Part shown: one piece after another, positions 1-6,550 of the stretch
Layout of the letters: each line of letters opens with the position of its first letter
Position numbering within the stretch: position 1 is the stretch's first letter
Origin: a virus
IMG/VR virus record: IMGVR_UViG_3300042938_001487
Location: 1 to 34,213 of that record
Strand: one strand, 5' to 3'
DNA length: 34,213 bases
Notes under the pieces: generated by a model
Told to the model about the DNA's origin: nothing
Databases searched by the model: none
The model's input: the letters and a program-made list of their open reading frames with translations, nothing else
Translations under genes and position numbers: made by a program

Positions 1-198
1 GACCTTGGCGACTTTCTTTTCCAACTTGCCCTCGCGCACGGCGGAATCTGCGAGTTGTCGCCCTGCGCCTAATTTGAGATTTGAAAGCTCTGCAATTTCA
101 GCGTTGGTCATCCAGCCCTGCCTTTTGAGTTCCTCGGCGTCGCAGACGGCAGCGGACTCGAAGAAGGCGCTCCAGGCGGATTCTACGGCAGAAGCCAC
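1..198 (-). CDS. Winged-helix-like protein, partial (cut by left edge)
   Basis: Partial gene of 66 codons; the C-terminus runs off the left edge. It is a second allele of the complete gene at 33870-34118. The GTG start at 196-198 is chosen because it follows the metallophosphoesterase closely (overlap of 16 nt with its end). The visible protein contains a segment with the words GWMTNAEIAELSNLK and GAGRQLADSAV, which reads as a helix-turn-helix/winged-helix DNA-binding fold. Compared with the right-hand copy, PDQ is replaced by AEE and E by Q near residues 21-27; nearly all other base changes are silent, so both alleles look functional. DNA binding is inferred from the pattern only. Confidence 0.7.
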   Translation of the reverse strand, partial: MASAVESAWSAFFESAAVCDAEELKRQGWMTNAEIAELSNLKLGAGRQLADSAVREGKLEKKVAKV

Positions 199-293
199 GG
201 TTGGTTTTTTTGTTTTTCGCACAAATTTACACTGGTTGAATTTTCGTTGTAATAGCCCCACGCGAAGCCAGCTGAGTGAGCCAATGATGCGCG
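1..293. repeat. Left copy of the terminal overlap (allelic variant)
   Basis: This segment pairs with 33921-34213 without gaps. I count 17 mismatches, all between positions 25 and 166; 167-293 is identical in both copies (127 bases). It spans the 3' end of the metallophosphoesterase gene and most of the winged-helix gene. It is best explained as the overlap of the two ends of a circular genome, with strain variation in the first part. Confidence 0.9.
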
Positions 294-914
294 TCTGCTG
301 GAGCTATACTCCATATCGAGATTGCAGATGGCTCCGAGGCAGTAGCCTGTAGGCGAATCGATGCGGCGGCCGCGCTCGATGCCTACGCGGTGCAGGTGTG
401 CCATGAGCACCTTGCCATAGGTCTCTGCGTGATCCCTTATGGCAGAAACGTTGCAGCTATAACCATGCACCAGTGCGAGGTCTCCGAGGCGGTGGACGCC
501 CTTGCTGTTGTGGTATGGGTAGATTTTCGCTTTGAGCTTTTTGGCACAATCTCCGAGTTCGTTCAGCACGGTCATGGCGGCATGTGCGTGGACGGCGTTT
601 GGTGAGTCTGCCATGCGGCTTAGGCGGGCTTCGTGGTTGCCGAGCATTATGACATTTGGAGAAAATTCATAAAGGAACGAAATCCCCTCGCTGACATCTT
701 GGGCGATGTTCCGCGCGCGGTCTTTGCTGTCCACATCGGACGCGACGCCTCCGCGCATGGCCGCCAAGTCTATAAAATCGCCCAGATGCGCACGGAAGTC
801 TGGGCGAAATTTCTTGGCAAAATCCAGCACAGCACGGCGACTCTCTGGGCAGATGAGTTCCCCGTGCGAGCACCCGACTGCCATCCAGCGTTTCCATTTC
901 TTGATTGGTGTCAT
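183..914 (-). CDS. Calcineurin-like metallophosphoesterase
   Basis: Protein of 243 aa. Metal-binding blocks of the calcineurin-like phosphoesterase family can be read in order: GCSHGE near residue 14 (block I, with Cys/Ser where Asp is usual), HLGDFID near 43, GNHEARL near 92, VHGY near 149 and AHLHR near 172. Such enzymes hydrolyse phosphomono- or diesters using two metal ions; the substrate here cannot be told, and phage homologues include lambda protein phosphatase. It lies downstream of the lysis genes, at the end of the late strand. The loss of the first Asp of the usual D-x-H block is an oddity that may affect activity. No Shine-Dalgarno sequence is seen before the ATG. Confidence 0.8.
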   Translation of the reverse strand: MTPIKKWKRWMAVGCSHGELICPESRRAVLDFAKKFRPDFRAHLGDFIDLAAMRGGVASDVDSKDRARNIAQDVSEGISFLYEFSPNVIMLGNHEARLSRMADSPNAVHAHAAMTVLNELGDCAKKLKAKIYPYHNSKGVHRLGDLALVHGYSCNVSAIRDHAETYGKVLMAHLHRVGIERGRRIDSPTGYCLGAICNLDMEYSSSRRASLAHSAGFAWGYYNENSTSVNLCEKQKNQPWLLP

Positions 915-942
915 GGGAGGTCCGGAATCTCGTTGTCTTTTC

Positions 943-1164
943 TCAACTCATGTAGGAGCGGACTTTTTCGAGAGTGGAGTCGCACGCTGTGCGGCTCTCA
1001 CCTTCTTCGTCGCGCCATTGTTTGAATTCGCCGCCGCCGTGGTGCAGGAACGAGCGGATTTCGTTGAGGAGGTCATCTATGACGAGGATGGCATCGATGC
1101 CTTTCACCGCACAAATGTGTTCGGTGCGTTCTTCTGGGAGGGTGAATTCCAAGGTGGCTTTCAT
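943..1164 (-). CDS. Small hypothetical protein (73 aa)
   Basis: Not recognised. It starts MKATLEFTLPEERTEH and carries a likely alpha/beta fold with FTLPEE and GIDAILVIDDLLNEIRS, then HHGGGEFKQW, similar in style to small phage proteins of unknown function. Its ATG overlaps the stop of the gene at 1161-1400 by 4 nt (ATGA), so it is probably translationally coupled to it. It ends 28 nt before the metallophosphoesterase start. Confidence 0.7.
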   Translation of the reverse strand: MKATLEFTLPEERTEHICAVKGIDAILVIDDLLNEIRSFLHHGGGEFKQWRDEEGESRTACDSTLEKVRSYMS

Positions 1165-1400
1165 GCTTCGGCTTCGTCTTCTTCTTCCTCAAAGGGGAAC
1201 AAGAGTTCGGTCGTTTTTTCTGACAAAGATTCCACGGCGTAGCGGTTGCCGAAATGGGTTTCCATGTGGAATGTTTCGCCGCCTTCCTCCCATGAGAAAA
1301 CAACAAGACCGCAATCGAAATGGTCTGCCGCGAGTTGCCGGATTTGGTCAACGATTGCCGCGCGGTCTGGCGGCGGAGTGGCTTTTGGCTTGCGGCTCAC
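1161..1400 (-). CDS. Small acidic-tailed hypothetical protein (79 aa)
   Basis: GTG start at 1398-1400, placed 13 nt after a TTTGACA heptamer, an arrangement also seen at other late genes. The C-terminus is strongly acidic (FPFEEEEDEAEA). The middle holds FDCGLVVFSWEEGGETFH. Not recognised. It forms a two-gene unit with 943-1164 by an ATGA overlap and lies between the endolysin and the phosphoesterase. Confidence 0.65.
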   Translation of the reverse strand: MSRKPKATPPPDRAAIVDQIRQLAADHFDCGLVVFSWEEGGETFHMETHFGNRYAVESLSEKTTELLFPFEEEEDEAEA

Positions 1401-1537
1401 GACATTGGTGTGCTGTCAAAATGGGATGCCTCGGGAGGCGCTGCTTCTATGCGGTTCCAGCGCTGGGGACTTGTTTGACCAGGCGCGGTTCAAGCGATCC
1501 GCCGCATTCCCACTTAATTGCTCCCGAGGCGTAATTT
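1401..1537 (-). other. Gene gap with an open frame lacking a normal start
   Basis: Between the endolysin stop and the GTG start of the next gene lies a 137-nt gap. One minus frame stays open through it and ends in the residues RGIPF followed by TGA inside TTTTGACA, but it has no ATG or GTG; a TTG codon would give about 25 residues. This may be the rest of a decayed small gene or plain spacer. Confidence 0.35.
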
Positions 1538-2017
1538 TTAAGCGAGGATATCAATGCGCTCAGCGACTCGTTGGCGGAGGCTGGCGAGGATTTCACGCTC
1601 GGTCATGTTGGTGGACCATGCCGGCCGGTATTGGTAGTGGGGTTCGTCGTTGAATTTCCACCTACCGCCCCACTCGAATCCGAGGGATTCGCCGAGGGGT
1701 CCGAGTTCGCGGTAGAGGGCATGATCTCCGTGGTAGGTTTTGCCGTCCTTTGAAAACACGGCGAGATCGACGGCCAGACCGAAATTGTGCATGGAGTGGC
1801 CCGCCGGCGCGCGTGTTACTATCTTGCCGCTGGTGGTTCGGCCTTTTGCGTAGAGTGCCGCTTGCTCTGCCCATGTTCTCAAGCCGCAAATACATTTAAC
1901 ATCGAGACCGCGCTGGGTGGCGAGGCTCTTGGCGGCTGCCACGAATGTGGCCGCGCGTTGGTGGATGTCAGGGTGGAGGGTGGCGAGGTTGCGCTCGCTG
2001 CGTTCGTCGAGCGTCAT
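1538..2017 (-). CDS. M15-family peptidase, phage endolysin
   Basis: Protein of 159 aa with the zinc-peptidase signature of the M15 (VanY / T5 endolysin-like) family: GHSMHNFGLAVDL near residues 73-85 supplies His and Asp ligands, and WGGRWKFNDEPHYQ near 116-129 supplies the catalytic acid and final His. It would cleave peptide cross-links of the cell wall and release progeny at lysis. No signal peptide is visible, so it needs the upstream holin. It starts with ATG overlapping the stop of the preceding 51-aa gene (ATGA). Assignment is strong. Confidence 0.9.
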   Translation of the reverse strand: MTLDERSERNLATLHPDIHQRAATFVAAAKSLATQRGLDVKCICGLRTWAEQAALYAKGRTTSGKIVTRAPAGHSMHNFGLAVDLAVFSKDGKTYHGDHALYRELGPLGESLGFEWGGRWKFNDEPHYQYRPAWSTNMTEREILASLRQRVAERIDILA

Positions 2018-2169
2018 TTTGCGGAGCGTTTTTTTTTGGCAACTGGTAAGGATTTCTTAACGGTTGCCTTTTTTGCGCGCGGCTTGCGGGGTGGCTTGGG
2101 CGCTGGCTCTGCGGGAGGGGGCGTGGCTGCGGGGAACATGCGGCGGAAGAAGTCGAAGAGGTTAATCAT
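2014..2169 (-). CDS. Short basic Pro/Lys-rich protein in the lysis cassette
   Basis: 51 aa: an N-terminal MINLFDFFRRMF stretch that could be an amphipathic or membrane-associated helix, then a proline-rich and lysine-rich tail. Its ATG follows the previous stop (TAATATG) and its stop overlaps the endolysin start by 4 nt. A run of nine A residues (2029-2037 on the plus strand as T) sits inside the reading frame; a -1 slip there would join this frame to the endolysin. Function unknown; a role in lysis is inferred from position only. Confidence 0.65.
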   Translation of the reverse strand: MINLFDFFRRMFPAATPPPAEPAPKPPRKPRAKKATVKKSLPVAKKKRSAK

Positions 2170-2170
2170 A

Positions 2171-2248
2171 TTAGCGGAGCAGGAATGCGATCAGTAGGAA
2201 TCCGAAGCTGGCAAGGATGAGTGTCAGTGCGATCTGCTCAGGTTTCAT
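2171..2248 (-). CDS. Tiny single-membrane-span peptide (25 aa)
   Basis: 25 residues, MKPEQIALTLILASFGFLLI and a short FLLR-type end, essentially one transmembrane helix. The start overlaps the stop of the 3TM holin gene (ATGA) and the stop is followed at once by the next ATG. It could be an antiholin or holin regulator; that is inference from size, membrane helix and place between holin and endolysin. Confidence 0.65.
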   Translation of the reverse strand: MKPEQIALTLILASFGFLLIAFLLR

Positions 2249-2652
2249 TTGGCGTTTACTCCCTTGATTTTTTCGAGGGTTCGGAGGGTGCCGAGTCCGA
2301 GCATGCCGAGGAGGGTTGTCATGAGCATTTCTGTTGGGAGTTCGACCACGGGCGCGGGTTGTTTTGTTGTGAGCACGAAGACCCACGAAAACAAAGGCTG
2401 GCCGAAACAGATCCAACCGAATGAGAGTGCGCACACCCAACCGACTGCGGGACGCCAACCTGAAACGAAGAGGGAGGCGTGGGCAGCTTCGGCGGTGTTT
2501 GTCTGGCTTTGCTGGGTGGCTTCTTGGGCGGCGATTTCCAGCACGCGAAGTTGCCAGGCTTCTTGCGCCTTACGCTTCGCTTCAGTGTCGGGCACGACTT
2601 TATCGAGTATCTCGAGGCCGGTCTTGACCATGGCTGGAATGTCCCAAGTCAT
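2245..2652 (-). CDS. 3TM-type phage holin
   Basis: 135 aa. An N-terminal helical region is followed by VSGWRPAVGWVCALSF, a second hydrophobic segment PLFSWVFVLTT, and a C-terminal LLGMLGLGTLRTLEKIKGV block. This set matches the 3TM phage holin family also found in gene transfer agents. It would permeabilise the inner membrane and let the M15 endolysin reach the wall. Start and stop both overlap neighbours by 4 nt, so the whole lysis cassette is translationally linked. Confidence 0.88.
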   Translation of the reverse strand: MTWDIPAMVKTGLEILDKVVPDTEAKRKAQEAWQLRVLEIAAQEATQQSQTNTAEAAHASLFVSGWRPAVGWVCALSFGWICFGQPLFSWVFVLTTKQPAPVVELPTEMLMTTLLGMLGLGTLRTLEKIKGVNAK

Positions 2653-2909
2653 TGCTTGCGCTCGATTGCTCTTAGCCTGCCTTCGTGGTCTGCGAGGAGG
2701 TTGTCGTGGCGCTTGTCTGTTTCGGCGTTGGCCTCCATGCGAATCAAGACAGCCTCGATTTTTTCGACGCGGCCGCTAAGTTTTTCCGCTGCGCTTTCAA
2801 ACTCACCGCGCGACACAAATTGGCTTTGGAGCACGAGGATCAGGATTATCCCGGCGGGAGTGACCCACCGGGATGCGATGTCGAGAGCCTTTGTCACGTT
2901 GGCGCTCAT
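2649..2909 (-). CDS. Membrane-anchored coiled-coil protein (86 aa), spanin-like by position
   Basis: An N-terminal membrane helix (WVTPAGIILILVLQSQF, about residues 15-31) is followed by a long charged helix with heptad character up to the C-terminus (EKLSGRVEKIEAVLIRMEAN and RLRAIERKQ). This topology fits an inner-membrane spanin-like or accessory holin protein. It overlaps the fibre gene upstream and the holin downstream by 4 nt each. No outer-membrane lipoprotein partner was seen. Confidence 0.65.
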   Translation of the reverse strand: MSANVTKALDIASRWVTPAGIILILVLQSQFVSRGEFESAAEKLSGRVEKIEAVLIRMEANAETDKRHDNLLADHEGRLRAIERKQ

Positions 2910-4588
2910 GAGTTCGCTTGGGCGATGAGGTTGCCGACGATTGCTGTGGTGGCCACATTGGCGAGGCGCTCGGTGTTGAGTGCATCGGTCTTGACCTTCA
3001 CGGCATCCAGCTTTGTGGATTCACTGCCGGCCATGCGGCTACTCACGGAGGCGTCCACTCGTGCCAGTTCAACGGCCAGCTCGGTGCGTGTGGCTGCGGC
3101 GATGCTTGCGGCACTTGGCACTGATGGCGAGTTTGTGAGGGTGTCCACGGTCCCGCCGGTGATTTGCTTGCTGGCGGTGCCCCACACTGCGGATGCGTTG
3201 GCGGCGGCTGTCGGCACGGCGTCAAGTTTCCCGCCGGCGCGTTCGATGTCGGTGCGGATCGCTGCAACAAGCGAGACTTCGGAGAGGTTGGTGTTACCGA
3301 TGGCCCCGACGATGGCGTTGAGGACTTGCTGGCCGTCTGCTTCGTTGAGCAGCGATCCTTCAACCGCCGTTGCGATCTGTGCTGCTGTGGGTGGTGTTGT
3401 CGGCGCTGTGTAGGCGCTGCTGGCAAGGCGGCTTGAAACGGTTGCGTCGAGCTTCGTTGAGTTCGCGTCGATCTCTTGCCTGATCTCTACGGCTGTCGGG
3501 CCGCTTGAGGTTGTAAGAGTGCGGGTTGCGGCGCTCCAGACATCGGCGGCAGTGATCCCGCCTTCGGTGATGGTGCGTGATGCTGCGCTCCACACTGCTG
3601 TTGCCACAGCGGCTCCTGTGAGGACTGCCGTGCCAAAGCCTGCGTCTACAGGGACTCCCAGACTAACCGACCCTGCGGCTGGGATTGCGCATGTGCCGGT
3701 GAGGTTGCCGCCTCCGTAGCTCACGCCTGATCGGACATCGGCGGGGGCGGCTTGCGTCAAGCCGTTGTCGGCGGTAAACATGTCCACATAGGTGCTGGTT
3801 CCATTGAGGGCGTAGCGGGTTTTGGCGGCTGCGGGGGTTACATCCAAATAAAAAATTGGAGCGTAAACAGCAACTCGTCCATTTACTGCGGATATAAAAG
3901 AACCTGATGCTTTTACAACCGCGCTTGCGTTTGTTGAGCTAATTCCGTGCGATGAGGTTGAGGCAGTAATTTCTCCAACGACTGAAATAGTAGATGCCGC
4001 ATCTGCAAGTATTGCGTGGGAAGCCGTTCCGCCGCCACCGATGCAATTTCCTGTAATTGATACAACGCCTGCGCCTTGGTTGTATATTGCACGCAAGTTA
4101 GCTGCTGTCCCGCCTGTGCAGTTTCCGGTGACGGTTACAGAAGAGGATCCAATTAAATATATACAATTGCCACTTGTGCCTGGTATTATGTTACCAGTTA
4201 CCGATAACGATGCGGTAGATGATAAATTTATTGAATTCACTGATCCACCAGTAATATTTCCAACAATTGAGGCAGAACCGGATGACATGGCCAATATAGC
4301 GGATGTTCCTACATTGATTTGAGCCGTGAGAGTTACTCCATTGTTGAGAGTAAAGCCCCCTCCACCGGCAGCAGTTGTAGTGGCTCCATCTTTCCACACT
4401 CGCGAAGTCGCTGATGTGTTCGTGATAGAAATTACAGTTGGCGAATTATTAACAGTGATTGTAAACCCATTGGTGTAAACATCGTCGGACGAATCGGGCG
4501 CATAGAGAACGCCGCCAGTGGCCCAAGGCGATGTGGTTGTATTAGTGTCTGACCAGTTGCCAGCTCGGAATGCGCGAACATTTGCCAT
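2906..4588 (-). CDS. Tail fibre / beta-helix adhesin-like protein
   Basis: 560 aa. The N-terminus (MANVRAFRAGNWSDTNTTTS) starts like particle-bound fibre proteins. Residues 50-270 are rich in Ser, Thr, Gly and Val with repeated short beta strands (ITGNCIGGGG, VTGNCTGGTA, IVGNITGGSV), the look of a beta-helix. The C-terminal half has repeated units of AAVWSAATRTLT and SSRLASS type and ends in an alanine-rich helical zone. DNA of the beta-helix part (about 3840-4500) is visibly more AT-rich than the flanks, suggesting exchange of the receptor-binding part. It probably binds the host surface. Confidence 0.7.
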   Translation of the reverse strand: MANVRAFRAGNWSDTNTTTSPWATGGVLYAPDSSDDVYTNGFTITVNNSPTVISITNTSATSRVWKDGATTTAAGGGGFTLNNGVTLTAQINVGTSAILAMSSGSASIVGNITGGSVNSINLSSTASLSVTGNIIPGTSGNCIYLIGSSSVTVTGNCTGGTAANLRAIYNQGAGVVSITGNCIGGGGTASHAILADAASTISVVGEITASTSSHGISSTNASAVVKASGSFISAVNGRVAVYAPIFYLDVTPAAAKTRYALNGTSTYVDMFTADNGLTQAAPADVRSGVSYGGGNLTGTCAIPAAGSVSLGVPVDAGFGTAVLTGAAVATAVWSAASRTITEGGITAADVWSAATRTLTTSSGPTAVEIRQEIDANSTKLDATVSSRLASSAYTAPTTPPTAAQIATAVEGSLLNEADGQQVLNAIVGAIGNTNLSEVSLVAAIRTDIERAGGKLDAVPTAAANASAVWGTASKQITGGTVDTLTNSPSVPSAASIAAATRTELAVELARVDASVSSRMAGSESTKLDAVKVKTDALNTERLANVATTAIVGNLIAQANS

Positions 4589-4591
4589 GGC

Positions 4592-4873
4592 TTAGAGTCC
4601 TTTCGCGGTGATGTAGGTTTGGAGCGCGGTTTGGATCGCGCCGACGGCTTGCTGGGTTGCCTCGTCTGCACCTGTGAGTGAACCAAGCGCGATGCCGATG
4701 GCGGCTTCGTCAGCGGTGATGACCTCGCCGTCCTCGATGCGGGTCGGGACGAGGCGCATGGCGACATTGGCGTCTGAAGAACCATCGCCCAGATACCGGC
4801 CCGTTATGGCCAAATTGAGCGAAAATTTGTCGTAGGATTTTCCGTCGGTTTCGATTGGGTTGGTAGCGTTCAT
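4592..4873 (-). CDS. Small tail-associated protein (93 aa)
   Basis: Starts MNATNPIETDGKSYDKFSLN. The start is the ATG at 4871-4873, 19 nt after the previous stop; the longer in-frame extension overlaps the upstream gene and is not needed. It includes VAMRLVPTRIEDGEVI and an acidic, alanine-rich second half. Not recognised. It sits between two fibre-type genes and ends 3 nt before the start of the 560-aa fibre gene, so a role as virion baseplate or fibre accessory is likely. Confidence 0.65.
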   Translation of the reverse strand: MNATNPIETDGKSYDKFSLNLAITGRYLGDGSSDANVAMRLVPTRIEDGEVITADEAAIGIALGSLTGADEATQQAVGAIQTALQTYITAKGL

Positions 4874-4892
4874 GGTGTTGGATTTTTTGGGT

Positions 4893-5258
4893 TTAAGAAA
4901 ATTGGAGTTGGGTTTTGTTTGACCACGCGCCGACTGCCGAGGCTTCGGCTGTGACATTGCCGTTGGCGTCTGTGGTGGTGCGGGCTATGTCCCAGAGTGG
5001 GGAGTCGTAGATTGAGCCGCTGTTTGGGAAGTCGGAGTAGGCGAGTTTGCCGTAAAAGAGATGGTTGCCGATGATGTCGAAAACTTCGACTTTATCGGGC
5101 ACGGGACGAACGCCTATGCGGTAGACATTACCGGCGGCGTCTTTGGAGTAGAGGCATCGGTCGGTGAGATTTTGGAGGATCTCTCCGATGCCGAGCTGGT
5201 CGCTGGTCGGGATTCGGCCGGCGATAGAGGATTTTTTCGGGACGATTTGAGTTGCCAT
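4893..5258 (-). CDS. Tail fibre-associated protein (121 aa)
   Basis: The N-terminal part, IAGRIPTSDQLGIGEILQNL followed by DRCLYSKDAAGNVYRIG, is the pattern common at the start of phage fibre and head-decoration proteins (A-G-x-x-P-T-xx-L-x-x-G-E-x-x-x-N, then a D-x-x-x-Y-x-K-D stretch). It probably attaches fibre parts to the particle. It is preceded by an 86-nt gap holding a strong hairpin. Confidence 0.65.
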   Translation of the reverse strand: MATQIVPKKSSIAGRIPTSDQLGIGEILQNLTDRCLYSKDAAGNVYRIGVRPVPDKVEVFDIIGNHLFYGKLAYSDFPNSGSIYDSPLWDIARTTTDANGNVTAEASAVGAWSNKTQLQFS

Positions 5259-5287
5259 GTGGCGGATTTATTCGGCGGTTTTTTTAG

Positions 5288-5333
5288 ACTCCCCCCGCTT
5301 GGCGAGGCGCTATGGAGCGCCCCGCCGGGGAGT
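5288..5333 (-). other. Strong GC-rich hairpin between fibre genes
   Basis: ACTCCCC at one end pairs with GGGGAGT at the other, with a second inner arm built from GGCGCT and AGCGCC. On the transcribed minus strand it is followed by A residues, not T, so it is not a classic intrinsic terminator. It may slow or protect mRNA between 5345-6262 and 4893-5258. Confidence 0.5.
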
Positions 5334-5344
5334 GGTTGCGGTGC

Positions 5345-6262
5345 TTAGTAGGTGCCGCCGTCGATGACTGTCTCGAGTGCGCTGATGCGGCTCTCGTGGT
5401 CGGCCACGTCTGCCTCGAGGGATGTGAGGCGGCTGTCGCTGGATACGCCTTCCAAGCTCGTGATGCGGTTCGACAGTGATGTGTCTGCCGTGGCCCGTGT
5501 GGAGGCTTCGCTTGTGACCAGACCAGTAACGGTCACGATCGCTGCGGCCCTTGTGCTGGCCTCGGAATCGACATTTGCCTGCACGCCGGTGATGGCGCTC
5601 TGGCGGTCTGCCACTTCGTCAAGGATGTCTTGCTCGGCTGCGGAAACGCGAGTTGTGAGCGCGCTCAGGTCGCTGGCGACATCATCGATGTTGCCTTGCA
5701 ATGTAGCGTCGCCGGATTGGCGGTTCGTGACTTCGGATGCGAGGGCGGCGTTGTTGCTGGTTACATAACCGGCAAAGGCTTGATCGTTCGCTGTGTCGAT
5801 GCCCTGGATCAGGTCGACCAGTTCTTTCAGACTGTCTTTATCGGTGTCCGAAAGAGCGAGGATCGCATTGATGCGGCCCTTCTCAGTCTCGATTTTTGCG
5901 TCCAAAGCGGAGTCACCAGACACACGAGCGGAGGCTTCTCCTGATACGGCTGCGGCACGATCCAGAAGCTCTTGGGCGAGGTTCGCGGCGATTACGCCTT
6001 CTGCGTTTGTGGCCCGTGTGACCTCGTTATTCAGCGATGTGGTGATGCTGGAATCCGAGTTCGAACGCAAAAGTGCCTCGGCTGCTACTGCGTCAGAAAC
6101 GAAGGTCTTCTTAGCGAAGATGTGCTCGCCAGCGATCGCAAGAACGCCTTCGGCTGTTCCGATAAAAAGCGACTTGTTTTGCAGATCCATTCCCAACTCT
6201 CCTGTCTGGAGATTTATAGGAGATCCGCTGCCGCGCTTGATTTTCAAAATAGGGTTGCTCAT
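5345..6262 (-). CDS. Coiled-coil tail fibre shaft protein
   Basis: 305 aa. The N-terminus ILKIKRGSGSPINLQTGELG is the phage fibre attachment pattern (K-R-G... GELG...LFIG). After about residue 55 the protein is a repeating helical shaft with recurring EASTRAxA, EVTNRQSG and SLEADVADHESRI units, typical of trimeric coiled-coil fibres. It should form a rod carrying a distal binding part encoded by a neighbouring gene. The 60-nt leader lacks a Shine-Dalgarno sequence. Confidence 0.75.
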   Translation of the reverse strand: MSNPILKIKRGSGSPINLQTGELGMDLQNKSLFIGTAEGVLAIAGEHIFAKKTFVSDAVAAEALLRSNSDSSITTSLNNEVTRATNAEGVIAANLAQELLDRAAAVSGEASARVSGDSALDAKIETEKGRINAILALSDTDKDSLKELVDLIQGIDTANDQAFAGYVTSNNAALASEVTNRQSGDATLQGNIDDVASDLSALTTRVSAAEQDILDEVADRQSAITGVQANVDSEASTRAAAIVTVTGLVTSEASTRATADTSLSNRITSLEGVSSDSRLTSLEADVADHESRISALETVIDGGTY

Positions 6263-6322
6263 TTGAATTTTTTAGGTGTGTTTTTGGGTGTTGGTGGTTT
6301 GGGTTCGTCTGTGGGGTGAGTG

Positions 6323-6550
6323 TCAAAAAGTGCCCGCGTCGATGACGGGGATCGTGAGTGCGTAGGCCGATGCGGAGGGCGACCAGCGGTAGGGCATGCC
6401 CTCATCCATCGCCATGTAGAGTCGGTCTGGCTTGCCGCTCGAGGGGAAGGCAGAGCGCGTGGGATACTCGACGATGACGGGCGGGAGGCTCAGGTCGAAC
6501 GAGGAGAGATCGAGCGTCGGCGTGATGTTGCTCTCGGTGATTGTTGTCAT
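6323..6550 (-). CDS. Small tail protein (75 aa)
   Basis: Starts MTTITESNITPTLDLSSFDL; ATG overlaps the stop of the large tail protein at 6547 (ATGA), which fixes the start. It contains YPTRSAFPSSGKPDRLYMAM and YRWSPSASAYAL. The G-K-x-x-x-x-Y-x-x and Y-x-W pattern resembles short domains of phage fibre proteins that end in a tyrosine and tryptophan pair. It ends in phenylalanine and a TGA within TTTTTGACA. Confidence 0.65.
   Translation of the reverse strand: MTTITESNITPTLDLSSFDLSLPPVIVEYPTRSAFPSSGKPDRLYMAMDEGMPYRWSPSASAYALTIPVIDAGTF

Noticed and set aside
5288-5333. Fibre-region hairpin as intrinsic terminator
   Set aside because: The transcribed strand continues with A residues after the hairpin; the T run lies on the wrong side for minus-strand transcription, and no plus-strand gene exists there.
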